Below are positions 41,855 through 55,057 of a stretch of DNA of 64,000 bases, one piece after another; position 1 is the first letter of the stretch, and every line of letters begins with the position of its first letter. Made by a program: the position numbers and the translations under genes. Source of the stretch: Azolla caroliniana (lineage: Eukaryota; Polypodiophyta); the NCBI GenBank assembly GCA_043228905.1, contig JBHGNT010000014.1:19840001-19904000 (forward strand), given 5' to 3'. The notes beneath the pieces were generated by a model. It did no database searches. It saw nothing but the letters and a program-made list of their open reading frames with translations, and was not told the DNA's origin.

Positions 41855-42297
41855 TGTTGCCTCTTAGGAAACACGGTCCCTGGTCAGTCCTTCGACCTAG
41901 ACCCCAAGGTGGGTGTGGAACAACGAACAGAGCTTAATCGTACTACGTAAGGAGAGAACCTCTGCGATTTCACTGTGTGCAAAGGGAGACGGCTACAACC
42001 GACTCCTAACCACATGTAGCGCTTACGTACTACTATGATTACGTATCTGAGACACAGACACTGAATTAGCCGTAGCTATACACAGAAACTTAGAGAAGAT
42101 AGTATTCTATTATCAGGCATTCTTTTACAATTCCCAGAATTTTACACGCACCTCCTTACGAGGTTTTCTGCCCTTTATATATGCAGGGTCTAATTAGCCG
42201 TTCACGCGTACCCGCGTGAACCGTTACATACGTTACACTTTATATAGTTTCTTATTCCTACGCTTTTGGCCGTCAGTTACTACTCCGACGGACAACA
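41855..42297 (-). repeat. 5' LTR of the inner gypsy element
   Basis: 443 bp with TGTTG/CAACA ends. On minus it contains a TATATAAAG box followed by GGGCAGAAAACCTCG (about 42160-42185). The same phrase occurs in the solo LTR at 61857-62326. A tRNA-primer-like TGG-containing stretch (TGGCACGCTTGGTGATC) follows three to four bases inside the element. Confidence 0.85.
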
Positions 42298-42600
42298 AGA
42301 ATCAAACTCAACTTTTATGTGGGAGCATGTATTAGCTTGGTTGGACCACTTTGAGATGATCTCTAGTTGTTGAGAATCAAACTCAACTTCCGTGTGCATA
42401 GAGAGAAGGTGACTACATAAGCACTTTTCTCTCCCTCTTTGTAATTGTTTTTTGTCTTATTCTTGTCTATATACAGTTTTATTGTTTTCTGTATACATTG
42501 TGTTCTCTCTCTCTCTCTCTTTTTTTTTTATCATAATTAGCTTACCCTAGTGGTAAGTCGATAACACTACAAGCACCGTCTCTCTCTCTCTCTCTCGTGA

Positions 42601-42664
<64 letters not shown>
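42601..42664. repeat. CA microsatellite
   Basis: About 30 uninterrupted CA dinucleotides, preceded by CT repeats (42579-42596). A likely polymorphic locus. Confidence 0.95.
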
Positions 42665-42673
<9 letters not shown>

Positions 42674-42939
42674 TTCTATTGCACAGAATCATATCCGATT
42701 CATTACACCAATTACCACCAATGGTCCGACGTACAGAAAGCTTTGGAAGTTCGCACCTTGCTCGAAAATGTCGCCACCACCTAGTACGTACAACAAGCAA
42801 GTGCGGTGATCGAGAACTGGGGGATCCTCCGGTATCTCCTCATACAATACTTTGCCCATCAAAATTCCACCTAGACGGCGTTGGAACAGCTCGAGACGTT
42901 GTAGCAGCAAGCAAACAAACTAGTAGGCCAATTTGATAT

Positions 42940-45900
42940 TCATCTAAATCAACTCCTTGTTAATACCGATCCTACTATGCTCGAGCATGTCAAGCTTTTT
43001 TTCTTATGGTCCTGTTTGCACCATGACATCACCCACCATGCATGGGACCAAGGTCTCAAGACATTCAACGAAGGCATCCTCATCACCCAACGTATCGAAG
43101 CTTGTATGCTATCCGGCTCCCAACCACGATGACCCCCTCCACCATCGACCGACCTATGAACCCAGTACCAGGGAGTGGCCCCCATGGACATTGATGTCCA
43201 AACCATGCAACTTCAGGCTCGCTGCAACCTTCCCAATTGCGATGCCCAAGGGCGGCCAAAGTGATTCTATTGCAACAATTATGGACACATTCGACGTCAT
43301 TGCAACAACCGTCTCACAAGCAACAAGCCCTGATAACCATGGCTGACGCAAGATCATTAGTTGAGCCCCCAGGAAACCGACCTCTGAGGTGTTGATGGAA
43401 GAGCCAAGCCCCCATGTCCAAGCGTTCGCCTCTTCCGCTTAGCAGGTATGCACCGCTCTTACCAACATCAATCACTCCACCCACACCATCTTGTTAGACT
43501 CTGGTAGTAGTATCTCTTCCATTAGCACCTCCTTAGGTCTCCAGTTAGACCTCCCCACATCCGTTGGTCCCTCCATCCGAGTCCTTTTTTGCGATCACTA
43601 AACATCTATAGCACTCTTGCACGCAAGCCCGTTGCACTGTCACCTTCGACGGTCTCACTTTCTCACACTACTTTCATGCTTGCCCTACGAACTCTTCCCC
43701 ATCACCTTAGGTTGCAATTGGTTCCTCATGTGTCGCACTGTAATTCACTTCGTTTCCCACGAACTTCTTGTCCCACAAGTTCCCTTGATTCCCCTCCTAC
43801 ACGATAGCCCCCATGTCCCCCACCTCAGCCAAGTTCAGGTGGCCCTCAGTACACATGAGCGATTGCTCTCCATCCGCCAATTGTTAGCTCGTTTTTCTTC
43901 ACTAGCCCTCTAACCCACGCATGCTCCTACTATCTCTTTCTTGGAACAACATGTCATTTGTATAGGGGATGCCACTCCCATCTGCATGGCTACCTGCCGA
44001 CATCCCCCCCTCGACCACGATCGCATCAATGTTGCAGTCACAGACATGCTCAACAAAGGTATTATTGTTCCTTCCACCAACAATTGGGTTTCAGAACCCC
44101 ACCTTATTAAGAAGGATGGTGGCACCTTCCGCTTCTGCATCGACTTTAGGCCTCTTAACAAAGTGACGATGCATGACATCTACCTGTTCCCTCGAGGGAA
44201 CGACCTCTTGGATTTGCTTGGTGGCTCCCATTATTTCACCTCCCTTGATTTAGCCTCGGGATACTTGTAGATCCCCCAAAAGCCTTCTGTCACCCACAAA
44301 ACCACATTCCGCACACGTCGTGGGTTGTTCCAATTCACCCACATGCCGTTCGGCCTATCCGATGTCGGCAACACATTGCAACGCATGACGAACTCCATCT
44401 TTGCCACCCTTATCAGTAAACGCGTCCTCCTCGTTTATGTCGACGACATGCTTATCTGTACTACCACTTGGGAGGACCATCTACAAACCCTTGTTGAAGT
44501 CTTCATTCACATAACTAAGCATAACTTGCAACTCCAATGGGAGAAGTGTCGATGGGGAAGCACCAACCTTCGTTTTCTCGGCCTCACTATCGTTGGTAAC
44601 AAAATCTGTTTGGACCCTGCAAAGGTAGTTGCCATCACCGATTATCCCTCCCCACCTAAATAAAAACATTGCAACGGTTTTTGGGCATGATCACCTTTTC
44701 CCTTTGATTCATCGCGAACCTCCCCTCTGTCACTTTTCCTCTCCGCCAACTCTTGAAGTGTCATTCGTTTGGGATCCTTCTTGCAAAGAGAGTTTTCGTT
44801 GCCTCAAAACAATGGTTCAGGAATCTGGGTTGCTTACCCATCCTAACTTTGACCAGTCGTTCACGTTGTAGACAGACACCTCAAACCATGGGTTAGGAAC
44901 CATCCTCCTGCAAGCCGATTGTTATAGGCAAGCGAAGGCAGTTGGTTGCCGTCATTAACTGAACTCTCACGTTGGCTGAACGCAACTACTTGCGTTCGTC
45001 TGGTCTTTCCAACATTTTCACCCATACCTTCACGACGGATAGGTTACAGTTGAGACTAACCACCAACCCTTGCTTTCTCTTATCTATCGACCTCAGCCCC
45101 CGGGCCGTTTGTTGTGATGGACACTCCAAGGTTCTCAATTTACCCTCTGCTATCGGAAAGGTGTAACCAATTCGGATAGTCTCTCTTGTGGTGACTGCTA
45201 GGTTGTCCAATTTCTCCCTAAGCCATCTGGTCTTCCGCTGCCGCTGCCACAACTCACTACACTTCAGTAACATGACCCCGCCATCCAAGAGATAACCCAT
45301 AAGTTGCGCTCCCTCCAACCATTTCCCTGACAACGGCGGTTCATGCTCCGCAATAACTTGACGTTCTTCATTCAAGTGCATCACAAGCCTTGCCTCTACA
45401 TCCCTCATGCCTTACAACAAACGTACCTCCAATTTTATCACGACCACCCATTGAGGACCCATTGTCAGGCCATCTCGATTTCCACAAATATCTCGAAAAA
45501 TTATGCCTCAAGTATTATTGGCCCAACATGCAGCAATCTATCTTTGCCTACATCAAACAATGTACTTTGGGTCAACACATCAAACCTGCAAGCAAGCTTG
45601 TTGGAACGCTCCAACCCATTAGCACCACATCACCTTTCGAGCTTGTCAGATGGGATTTCATGGGACCTTTTCTCAAAACCCCCTGGGCCAACAAGTATAT
45701 CCTGGTCAAAATAGAATACCTCACCAGGTGGGTTGAAACTGTTGCTATCCCTGACGTCATTGTGTACACAATCGCTTCCCAATTTTTGCACAAGGTAATT
45801 TTTAAGCATGGTTGCACTATCCAACTATTATCTGATCAGCGCCGCCAGTTCCACGGGGATATCCTCAACACCATTGCAACTCAACTAGGTGTCCAACATG

Positions 45901-46245
45901 TGTTTACGTCCCAATACCATCCTCAGGCAAATGGCCTCACCGAATGCCTCAACAAGACCCTCAAGCAAGAGATTATCGCTTACATCAATCCATGCCACAA
46001 AACCTAGGATCAAATCTTGCCTTTCGTCACCCACGTCAACACGGATCACCCATTTTCGAGCATTCTATGGGCGCGACCCTCGCCTCCCACTAGAATCGTC
46101 CATTCCAAACTCGCCAACATCGATAATGCCACTTGGGGGTTCTATCTCCAACAAATGCCCCCCCTCCTTCAACAAGTTAGTTCCTGAAACCTGCAAGTCG
46201 CACAGCAGCGCCAAAAATGGCACTACAACGTGGGTCACATGCTGA
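42940..46245 (+). pseudogene. Outer gypsy element: gag end and pol
   Basis: Plus-strand remains in order. Gag end with a nucleocapsid-like run (CNNYGHIRRHC by frame repair near 43270). Protease LDSGSSISSISTSLGL (about 43495). RT with LIKKDGGTFRFCIDFRPLN and YVDDMLIC (43941-44663). Decayed RNase H (44629-45170). Integrase with WDFMGPF, LLSDQRRQF and ANGLTECLNKTL (45390-46007), keeping the D, D and E residues. Several stops and frameshifts; inactive. Confidence 0.8.
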
Positions 46246-46498
46246 TGTAAGCAAAGTCCTTATTTACGTCCAAGTCTAGCAGTGTGGTCTCATTGAATCC
46301 CTCATGCACCGATTGATTGGCCCATTCACTGTAGTTTGTGCCATAAGATCCACTATGTACTTGCTCCGACACGATTCCAACAACTAATTCACCTCCACCC
46401 ATGTTGCCCGCATCAAGCCCTATGCCACCCCAAACCCATCTTCTGACCGCACTCCTTTCCCCATATCATAAACCTCCTTGTTTCTCTCAAGGGGAAAA

Positions 46499-46693
46499 TG
46501 TGGTGTGAATGTGTTCCTTTGTGTCACCCTGTTAGCATGCCCTTTTTAGCATGCATGTAGCTAAGCCAACCCACCCTTTTAAGTGCGCATGTAGCTAGGC
46601 CAACCCAAATGGGTACCTTTGTACAGACTATAAATTGAGCAAGAAGTAAGAAGCTAAGTAGGTTGGTTTTGATCTCTTTATGTGCACTTTACA
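46499..46693 (+). repeat. 3' LTR of the outer gypsy element
   Basis: Preceded by the purine tract AAGGGGAAAA. Starts TGTG, ends ACA, and aligns with 35207-35414. Confidence 0.65.
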
Positions 46694-47607
46694 ATGGCAT
46701 CACTTAAAAGCTCTAAGAGATCTTCCACATCCCAACTTTTGCAATATTTTTTGATGTCAACTACCCAACCTAATGAGAGAATTTTGTATTGTGATTTTTT
46801 TGTAGTTTACCTCTAGCATTCCAACCAAGATGTGGTAATATATGATTTCACATATTCTTGACTTTTGTAATGTATATATATAATCTTTGTAACGCAAATA
46901 TCTCTATAGGTTGAACGCATGTTTCAGAGAGCATAACTTGATAGGAGGTGGTGGATTTAACTCCCAATTGTCTCCTTGAAAACATCTTTAGAATCTTCTC
47001 ATCTCACAAATGTTGAGTGAAAACTTTAGTTTGAGTATTTGTGTAAAGTTCCATTTGCATGGATTCGTTGCATCAAACATTTTTGTAGTACTTTCAACTT
47101 TCAAAGATTAGGTTATATCTATTTTTCACAACTAATCACTTGCCCATAGTAAGCAACATAGCTCTTTTCACGTGCAATTTCACCAAAAATGCTGTAATTT
47201 GAATGACTGACTGACTTGACCAAATTACCATTTTACATTAGGAATTCATGACAGCTCCTCCTGAACCTTTATTGACCTAGCTTGAGAATATGTTCCCGTG
47301 TCATTTATTCACATGATTGAGCTGAAAAAAGATCATTTTTGTCACTTGAACAATATCATCTCCATCACTTGAGAAAGAGAAGAATACAACCAAATGATAT
47401 TTTAATTTGAAGTTTTGTGCCTTTGCCAACTGAAATAATTGTGGGATAATTACAAACTAAATTTTGGCCTGAATAGTGCCGCATGATTTAAAAGAATACA
47501 TTGCATTTCGTATTGAACAGGATTTAAAAGAAAACGAAAAGCGCTTTAATGTGCAACCTCTTTATCTTTTTCCTCAGTGTTAAGGTTATATATACATGAT
47601 AGCAGAT
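46694..47607. other. Spacer between gypsy element and PHD gene
   Basis: No gene recognised. The right part is expected to include the 3' UTR of the minus-strand PHD gene. Confidence 0.5.
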
Positions 47608-50600
47608 TCAATACTTTCTCTGCTTACGATTATCTTTGTAACAAGTTTCTCCTATACCTTTCAAAATATCTGTGACTAATATGGTCTTCTTAAGGTGATT
47701 TTGCTGCCAAAAAGCTTCAATGACTAGTTTATCCTGCTTAACAGAGTCTGTTCGTGGTAATAACATAAAGGGCTTCTTTTTTGTAGGACATGAAAAACCA
47801 TCATTACAATTCACTTCCATCAATGAACAATTCCTTATTGGCCGAACCAAACAACTATTATTCTCACAATCTTCAAGTTTGGGATACTTACATGTTGAAT
47901 CTCTCCGTGTGGTTTGTACGTCTTGCTTTTCACACTCAGGACACACATACTGTGGTAACTTCAAAGAGCTTAGCCAGCTATGGTGTTGATTCATCTTCTT
48001 GAAGCAGTAGAAGCATGTGCTTCTATTGCACACAGTACAAATCAATGAAAGACGTGGTTTTCTACAAGCTGAGCACAGCCGGACAGTATCTCCTTCGGCT
48101 TTAAGAGCCTCAAGGTTTGCTTTAATGATGTCCTGGTCAACAAGGTGTAAACCAAGCTTCAGCTTTTCACGCTGTACAACTAAATGGGAAGTCTGTCGAA
48201 TTGTTTTTAGCTGTTGCCATGTTATAGGAACCATTTCATCACTTGTGTTATCCTGCGAATAGTCTGAATTAGAATGAACTCATCTATTTCTGAGTATGTA
48301 ACTAATCAACACTAACCATATCCTTGGAACTCTCGTCTTCAGAATGGAGAGATTCTTCAGCCATAACATCATCAACCGGATTGAAAATTCTGAAATGTTT
48401 TGTTGCATGTTCCTGCAAGAGATCATAATTGTTGCATTGTTTCAGCATGAGGCATAAATAAAGAAGGGCCCGCCCAAAGTACCCAAAACAAATAGGATAT
48501 TTACCAGAATACTCCTATACTGTCCAAAATTACTAGAATAATTTAGGAAATCTCCAAATTAAGAAATCAGGTCTAGCATCTCTAAGCTCTAGTTTTTGTT
48601 ATGGTAAACCTGTTGTATATGATGCAGAAGTGATCCACCAAACTCAGTTCGTTTAGACAACCAATGTAGGTATATCCCTTCTACAAATTGTGAACTTCTC
48701 TCATCTGCTCCATCGAAATACTCAAAATTTGAAACTTCTCTGGTCATTAGATATTGCAGAGGTTTTCCATCATTTCCAGTTGCCTCCTCCCCATTGTTTG
48801 ATTCTCCTTTCATAAATCTTTGACTTCTATCTTTTCTACGTGATCTTTTTCGCACTTTCCAATGCCTATCATCATCCCCCTGAAACATTCATTAAATGAT
48901 TTGTTTTCATTCACACAAGGATCAATGAGATGATTCAGCTTAGACCCTTACTCTCCACATTACCTTTTCCACACTGGTTGATGGAACATCTACAGGCTTG
49001 GATGCATGTTTTGGACAATAAATCAGCACAGAAGTGACTTGTTGGTTAGAATGGAGTAGCTGCAATTCATTTGGCATCAGTTTTAGTAATCTAATGATGT
49101 AAAAATCAAAATTCTAACCTATTAGTGTAGGAATGACCTTAAAAGATGCCCCTTGGATAACACCACAAGAAACATGAAAAGTTTCTTTGCATCCAGGCAC
49201 AGAACACCTTTCCGCACAACCTTCTCTCTTACCACAAAGGAAACAATCCCGCCGTTGCTTCTTTGCACGTGCATCTGCCACATTTAAGCCCTCAATTGGC
49301 TCCATTGCATCTGTATCCATAAAATATGTTTCATTTGTGTACAATGCACAAACTACATGGGCCCATTTGTGAGGCTCGGTTGCAGGCTTGAGAGCACCAC
49401 CTTGTTTGCAGCACAATGCACAGCTGCATAAGCGTAGATAATAATATACTAAGCATTATTGGATAGGATCATACAATGACATATATGTTGAAAGTGCAAA
49501 CCTATGTTTGTAATCTAATCTCATAATATAACCACTAATTTATAAAGCCTCTTGTATTTCCTAATTTTGACCTCGTGTGTAAGGGTGATATGACTGAGAT
49601 ATGAAGACATATGTTTCATATGAATGGTTCAATCAATCCACTTTCTCAGCATGAATCTTTTCTTTTAAAAAACAGATGTATGCAATAGCATGTTGATTTT
49701 ATAAAAATTACGAATTTATGTAGCATTTTTATTATCCTCGTCTACTATGCATTATTATACCAGAACTCTGGTTGGCGAGTGCCACAGTAACTTGCTTCGA
49801 AGTTGGAATGGATGTTAAATATAAATCAAATAGATTCCCCAATAGATAGTATAATTTTTATTTATGTTTAGATACATTCATTTCACATTACCTTATCTCG
49901 CCCTTTTCTGATCCCGCTGCAATAGCCTCACACTTCCTGCAACACCATTTTTGTTTTTTCTGACCAATTTCAAAATCTTGCACACCATAGCAAAACTGGT
50001 GCACATGTATGTGACAATCTGCACATTGCAAGATCTGTAAAAAGTTCCATTAGTGCAATGAGCATGATCAAGCAAAGAAGGTTTTCAGCAGAATTTTAAA
50101 CATTGCTCAAAGAAAAATACCAACCAGGTTTTCAGCAGAATTTTCTCCTCCATTACATATACAGCATTCCTCGTATTCACTCTGATACTTCTCATCCCCC
50201 TCCAGGAATTCAGAAAATACATCAATTGAGTTGTCCACCTTCTTCTCTAAAAGATCCACAATTTTTTCATACTGATCTAGAGACAGTGTGGAGGTGGGTG
50301 ACACAGTTTGATTGTATCGATTTAACCATTCTTCATCCTCCTCATCTATATCATACTCTGGCTGAAAAAGATAATAACAAGAGAATAATCAGTGTAGACA
50401 CATGCTGGAACTTTAATAGACCCCAAATCTCAACCATATTCATGAGAAATAAACAAATAAACCCATTTCTGTTAAAATGTTACACCAACGATTTATACTT
50501 TTAACACATACAATGGAATTTAGAAGTTACAAGCAGCATAAGTAATTGGTATAGACAGTAATGCTCTCATTCCATAAAGGAAATAATTAGATATTTCCAA

Positions 50601-53600
50601 ATCATCAGAATTTTCCTTGGTAAACATCATGTCAACTCTGCTGAATTGGAAATGACAGAATGCGGCACACAGACAGATACATAAAAAACCTGAACAAAAG
50701 CTATATCCATATTGTAGAAGGGACATAGCTTAGGAACATAATTGGAATGGGTGTTTGCTGTCAGGGTGAATAAATGTCAGTAGAAAAATAGCAAGAGCAG
50801 TTCTAAACCATTTAATGCATTATGCACAGAAAGATAATGGAAATATATGAAACAAATTGAAGCTTTGAACAACAAGGAAACAAATAAGACAAATCGAAGC
50901 AATACAAACAGAAACTCATTAGCTGTGGGTTGTGGGCTGTGGTAGTCTTGAGGAGAATATATTACCAAAGACTTTTGGGAAATCCACAAAGCAGCAATAA
51001 ATTCTCTATGGGCTCTTCCCTCATCAATAAGGGCTAAGAGGACCAAAATGTGATCCAAAGTTGTGAAACCTTTTAAAAAACCTGCCTCTCCAGCTGAATG
51101 GCAACCATTCCTCACTGCCCATACACTCAATCTGACTCTAGGATCAGTCTGTATAGTTTAGCCAAGTAATATTTAATCCAGATTGTCCTCTAATTTCTCA
51201 GCAACATGGGATGTGCTGAAAACGGGATCAAGGTGTCACAAGCATAGATAAAGGGCCCACCTACCAATCCATCATGATCCTTCTTACATTTTGTGGAGTA
51301 AAAAAGGCAGATTCAAATGAACATGAGATATGTTGGTTGGGGAGTGGGGAGTGGGGGCTCCTCAGGGATACCATATAGTACCTTTGCATATGCATGCCAC
51401 ACCTTCTTCTTCTCCTAAACCGAACCGATGCCGATCCCTATCTGGAGCTATGCATCTACATATCTTGATCTCAATCTCTAGATGAGGAAAGAAGTATGTA
51501 ATTGATCAATGGCATGTCTAGATACATACATAGGGAGAGGATGCTTAGCTCGAGCCTAAACAATAAATTGCTTTTTCAAAATTGGGCATAAACTGACTTC
51601 GAAGTCAGAAGATGGAGATTAGTTGTTTTCCCTCTCTAAAAAGATTTCAATATCAAAAAGTTATTGACCACACGATCGAAGGGTTCTATCTGAGGAGGAG
51701 AATGCATCTCCCCAGGTAGAGGCACAGGTAGGGCCAGATAAACCATTGCTTTCTACGCTGAGGGGAAAACCTGATCCACCCAGGAAAACCTGAAATTTTA
51801 ATTAAAGTTCATGGTAGCAGAACTAAAGATGAAAAGATGTACGGTTACATCATTAAAGGTCTACAATACACAGGATCAGAACGGAGATCTATAAAGTGTC
51901 TACTATAGCAAAGCTTAAGTAGGAAGGGTGAACATTCATTAAAACTAAATTTGTTGGGATTTCCCAAAGTCGAAACTAACACCAAAAGGTTTTCCATGTC
52001 TACTAATTTGTGTTTCATTTCACTTCTCGTTCTCATTCATCTTGTCTTCTCCTTTTCATAGAGCATTCATCAATTGTGAGTTAATGAGATGGTTTTCAAG
52101 TGAACCACATGAATGTTGTGAAGCTAAATGTGAAGTCAATTTTTGCAGGTAAGAAAAGGCTGTTGCAAATAAAGCTCATAACTTCTTCATCCAATATCCA
52201 AATTTTGAAAGAAATGAGTCATAAAGAAGCTGACAACAAGAGCTTTCCAAAAATATCTTGTATGAAAATTTTGGGGTTACAAAGGAGAAATAGTGATATA
52301 AGAAAATGCCTCACATAGACTCAGGTATTTTCTTTTTTAAAAAGCAAGAATGACGCAACCAAAAACCTATAAATAAAGAGGGTATTCTTAGCCATAAGGG
52401 GGAGGGAGGAAGAATAGAAGGTCCACAAGAAGTGAGAAGAGTCTTGGTAGAAGGAGGGAAGAAGGGATGTCTATTTTTCGTTTAGAGTCATAGAAAGAAA
52501 AAAAGGTCCATGTAGTTGAGGTTTTAGTTAGAGTCTAAGACGCTTGTATTGTTCTCCTAATGGTATAATATAACATTCCTTTCTCTTCCTCTTCTCTTCT
52601 CTATCTTTTCTCTATCTCTCCTCATCAAATGTCTACTAACTTCTTGTATCTTTTCTCCAGTGCATTCATCATCTCTTCTCATTTCCATAAAGCAGCCCTC
52701 AATTGTGAGCAAAAATGCATTCATGTAAACCACATGAGTTACTGACAAGTGAAGAGAACTACATCACTTGAGCTATTAAAAGACTTTTAACTACCCTATA
52801 TTTTCACAATAATGGTTCATAATCGTTGTTTGTTCCCTTGTCCCCTCTTGGTTTTTCTTCCCTCTTTTCTCAAATTGTGAGAAAATGGCTTAGTTCTTGT
52901 AAGTGCCAAATGCCATTAGTTTTCCGAGTAATTATATTATCATACAAGAGATATAAAATGAAAAAATATATATATAATATAAGTTGATCTGATGCACATA
53001 CTTGACCAGATTGAACCTCCGGAATAGCTTTTATATATGATTTTGGAAGAGTATACACTGTCATTGCCTTAGGTAGAACTCCATCAGATTTCATTGCAGA
53101 TCGAAATGAAGGAATAGATATAGTTTTCAAACTATCTCCCGATTCAGTTGTTGAAAGTTTTGAAAGCTTTCTATCCATCTTTATCTTGTTTGTTGCTAAA
53201 AGTTTGACCTCAGCGTGCTGTAGCGTTTCGCAAAATGAGCCTCCATCCAAATCATAATAGTCCTGCAATTGCACAAAAGACGTGAGAATGGTATTTCATC
53301 ATAGAATAAAGCAAACAAAACAAGCACTTGCAGGAACAATGCATCTTAGATTTAGCTACCTGATCCTTGCCTTCAACCAAAACAAGCAGTGGTTGTTCTA
53401 GACAAAGCGGACGAGGACGCATCTGTCTTCCACCTGTTTCTGAAGGATCTGTACGAATTAGACACCATTTACTTCTAGGGTCAAACTTGATAGTCCCTGT
53501 ATCCAACTCTAATAAGCAGTCTTCTTCTGTCGATAGTACATCAGTTGAATTGCTTACATTCTTCGCAATGACATCAGCCTCCTTATTAGTTCCCAATTCA

Positions 53601-55057
53601 TTTCTATTTTTCTCCATACCTTCAATGTTAGATTCTTCATTCTCGACAGAAGGATTGACTGACAGAATGTTGCCATCAGCTCCATCTTCTCTTTTATTAT
53701 CCAGATTGTGGACTTCGAATCTCTTCCTCTTACTTGACCTGGATGCAACCACAACGCTTTGTTCTTCACTTTTTTGTGCATGCTCTTCTTTTGGTACTCT
53801 ACTACTCAGTAGAATGTGTGATCGATCCTCTTTTGGTTCTTCCCCAGAGTTCTTAACACTAGTTTTTGAATTTCTCAATTTCCTACAAGAATCTCTTTGG
53901 AATCTATCTTCTCTTTTCTTTACTGTGTGCTCTTTAGTACAATCAAGCTCTCTATTATTCACTATTTCCTCAAGTAAATTTAAGTTACCGGGGGGGTCAT
54001 AGTTCGCATTGTGAACATCATTATCTCCTAAACAAAATTTCTCTTGTGATAAACACGTTTCCTTTGCTTCCTTTTTATTTCTTGTGATATGCACATCATC
54101 ACGTGCACATGAATTCTGTCTCTTATTTCTTAAGACTAAAGATATTTCATTCTTACAATGAAATTTGCCAACATTTTTCCTTCCAGAAGCAGGATAAAGG
54201 TCTTTCATTTGGTTACTATTTAACATACAAACATGATTTTCAGAAGGAAGTATACTTTTCGAGTTTATCAATGCAGTACCATCATTAATGGCAATTCGTA
54301 CATCTTCTGAATTGACATCTTCTTTACCTCTAGCACTTACATCTCTGGTTGACAATGATGAGGAAAGTAATGGATGTAATCTTCTATGAATTAGTTCCTT
54401 CTGTATAGATTTGCCATGCTTTTTCTTCTCATGATGATGAGCAATCTCTTCTTGTGAAGTATCCATACATCCTCTCTGCAAAATATATTCCTCTTGTTTC
54501 TTAACCTGAAGCCTGGTAGGCCTACAGTTTCTTGCATATACTCCAATTGTTTCCCTTCTCTGTGGTAAAATTTTACTGCCTGATTTCTCCACAGCCTTGA
54601 CCCTAATCTTTATGTGTTTATCAGCATCCTTATTCTTCACAAAATCTCTCCTTTTTTCTCTATTTTCATGCCTTGCAATAGAGTTTGGTGCATCCATCGC
54701 TTTCAATAGCATCAATTTCTGAGTTTCTTCTCCATCCATGGCTCTGGTCATTCTCCTGCCTACAACAAAAGTCTCATCTTCTTTCATCCTTTTGGATTCC
54801 ATGATGGAAGGAGGAGATTCATCACGATGGATTTTATTTTCAGTCTCTTTTGGTCGTAGCACCTCAGAATCTAGAGGAAAGCCGGAAAAACGCAATTTCT
54901 TCTGCTTCCTTCCTTCGTTGATGTCGTTTTTATTGTTGAGATTTCTGTTGTTATTGGCGATGATACAATTCTGTGATCGGCGAGAAGGAGTTGTTGAAAG
55001 TGTTCCTCTATGGAGCTTCTGCCGCTTCAGCACGATACGTTTGCTGCGCAGGTGCAT
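47608..55057 (-). CDS. EPL/PHD/extended-PHD chromatin protein (BRPF/JADE-like)
   Basis: Nine minus-strand exons (55057-53360, 53262-53002, 50361-50125, 50034-49892, 49423-49138, 49059-48964, 48879-48610, 48412-48317, 48252-47608), all GT-AG and in phase, give 1243 aa. A basic, Lys/Arg-rich region (1-566) precedes an acidic patch (PEYDIDEEDEEWLNRYN, about 654-670) like that of enhancer-of-polycomb proteins. A PHD finger follows (719-768: C719-C722, C736-C739, H744-C747, C765-C768), then an extended PHD (about 780-900, from CALCCKQGG to YCPKH). This PHD-knuckle-ePHD order is that of BRPF and JADE subunits of histone acetyltransferase complexes, which read histone H3. The last exon adds a further Cys-rich finger (CSACRKPRLSLICTVC, CFYCFKK, CPECE). 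A role in nuclear chromatin reading is likely; its complex is not shown by the sequence. Confidence 0.88.
50940..51130 (-). pseudogene. LINE reverse-transcriptase fragment in PHD gene intron 2
   Basis: Minus-strand frame containing GEAGFLKGFTTLDHILVLLA followed by a residue pattern like LID...R, matching the conserved plant LINE RT segment (AGF..G.ST.DHI..L). It lies inside the 2.6-kb intron 50362-53001, on the same strand as the gene. Confidence 0.45.
52340..52760. other. Possible LTR remnant in PHD gene intron 2
   Basis: TATAAATAAAG near 52368 followed by a purine-rich, then pyrimidine-rich stretch resembles a solo LTR. A related phrase (GCATTCATC...CAATTGTGAG) occurs at about 52060-52085 and 52660-52710. 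No ends or target duplication were identified. Confidence 0.25.

Larger units (their letters stand above)
35748..42297 (-). mobile_element. Inner Ty3/gypsy retrotransposon, minus strand, TSD AGAAT
   Basis: Ends are TGTTG...CAACA with AGAAT on both sides (35743-35747 and 42298-42302). The target is confirmed by a second, uninterrupted copy of the same sequence at 42363-42390 (GTTGTTGAGAATCAAACTCA). The 5' LTR is 41855-42297. Internal order on minus: gag, protease, reverse transcriptase, RNase H, integrase, then a purine-rich tract (about 36361-36397). All domains are present but broken by nonsense changes and one frameshift. The end at 35748-36360 is not recognisably similar to the 5' LTR, although its last bases are (CCTAA..GGCAACA). 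Confidence 0.88.
35207..46693 (+). mobile_element. Outer Ty3/gypsy retrotransposon, decayed and split
   Basis: LTR-like ends at 35207-35414 and 46499-46693 share many phrases (TTTGTGTCACCC, AGCTAAGCCAACCC, ACTATAAATTGAGCAAGAAG). A purine-rich tract (AAGGGGAAAA, 46489-46498) sits directly before the 3' LTR. Between them, read on plus: gag start (35519-35743), nucleocapsid-like region (about 42940-43350), protease (about 43490), reverse transcriptase (43941-44663), RNase H remains and integrase (45390-46150). The element is interrupted at 35748-42297 by a younger gypsy element. I could not confirm a target-site duplication. Confidence 0.75.

Noticed and set aside
53367-54002. 211-aa plus-strand frame
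   Set aside because: It is the antisense shadow of exon 1 of the PHD gene.
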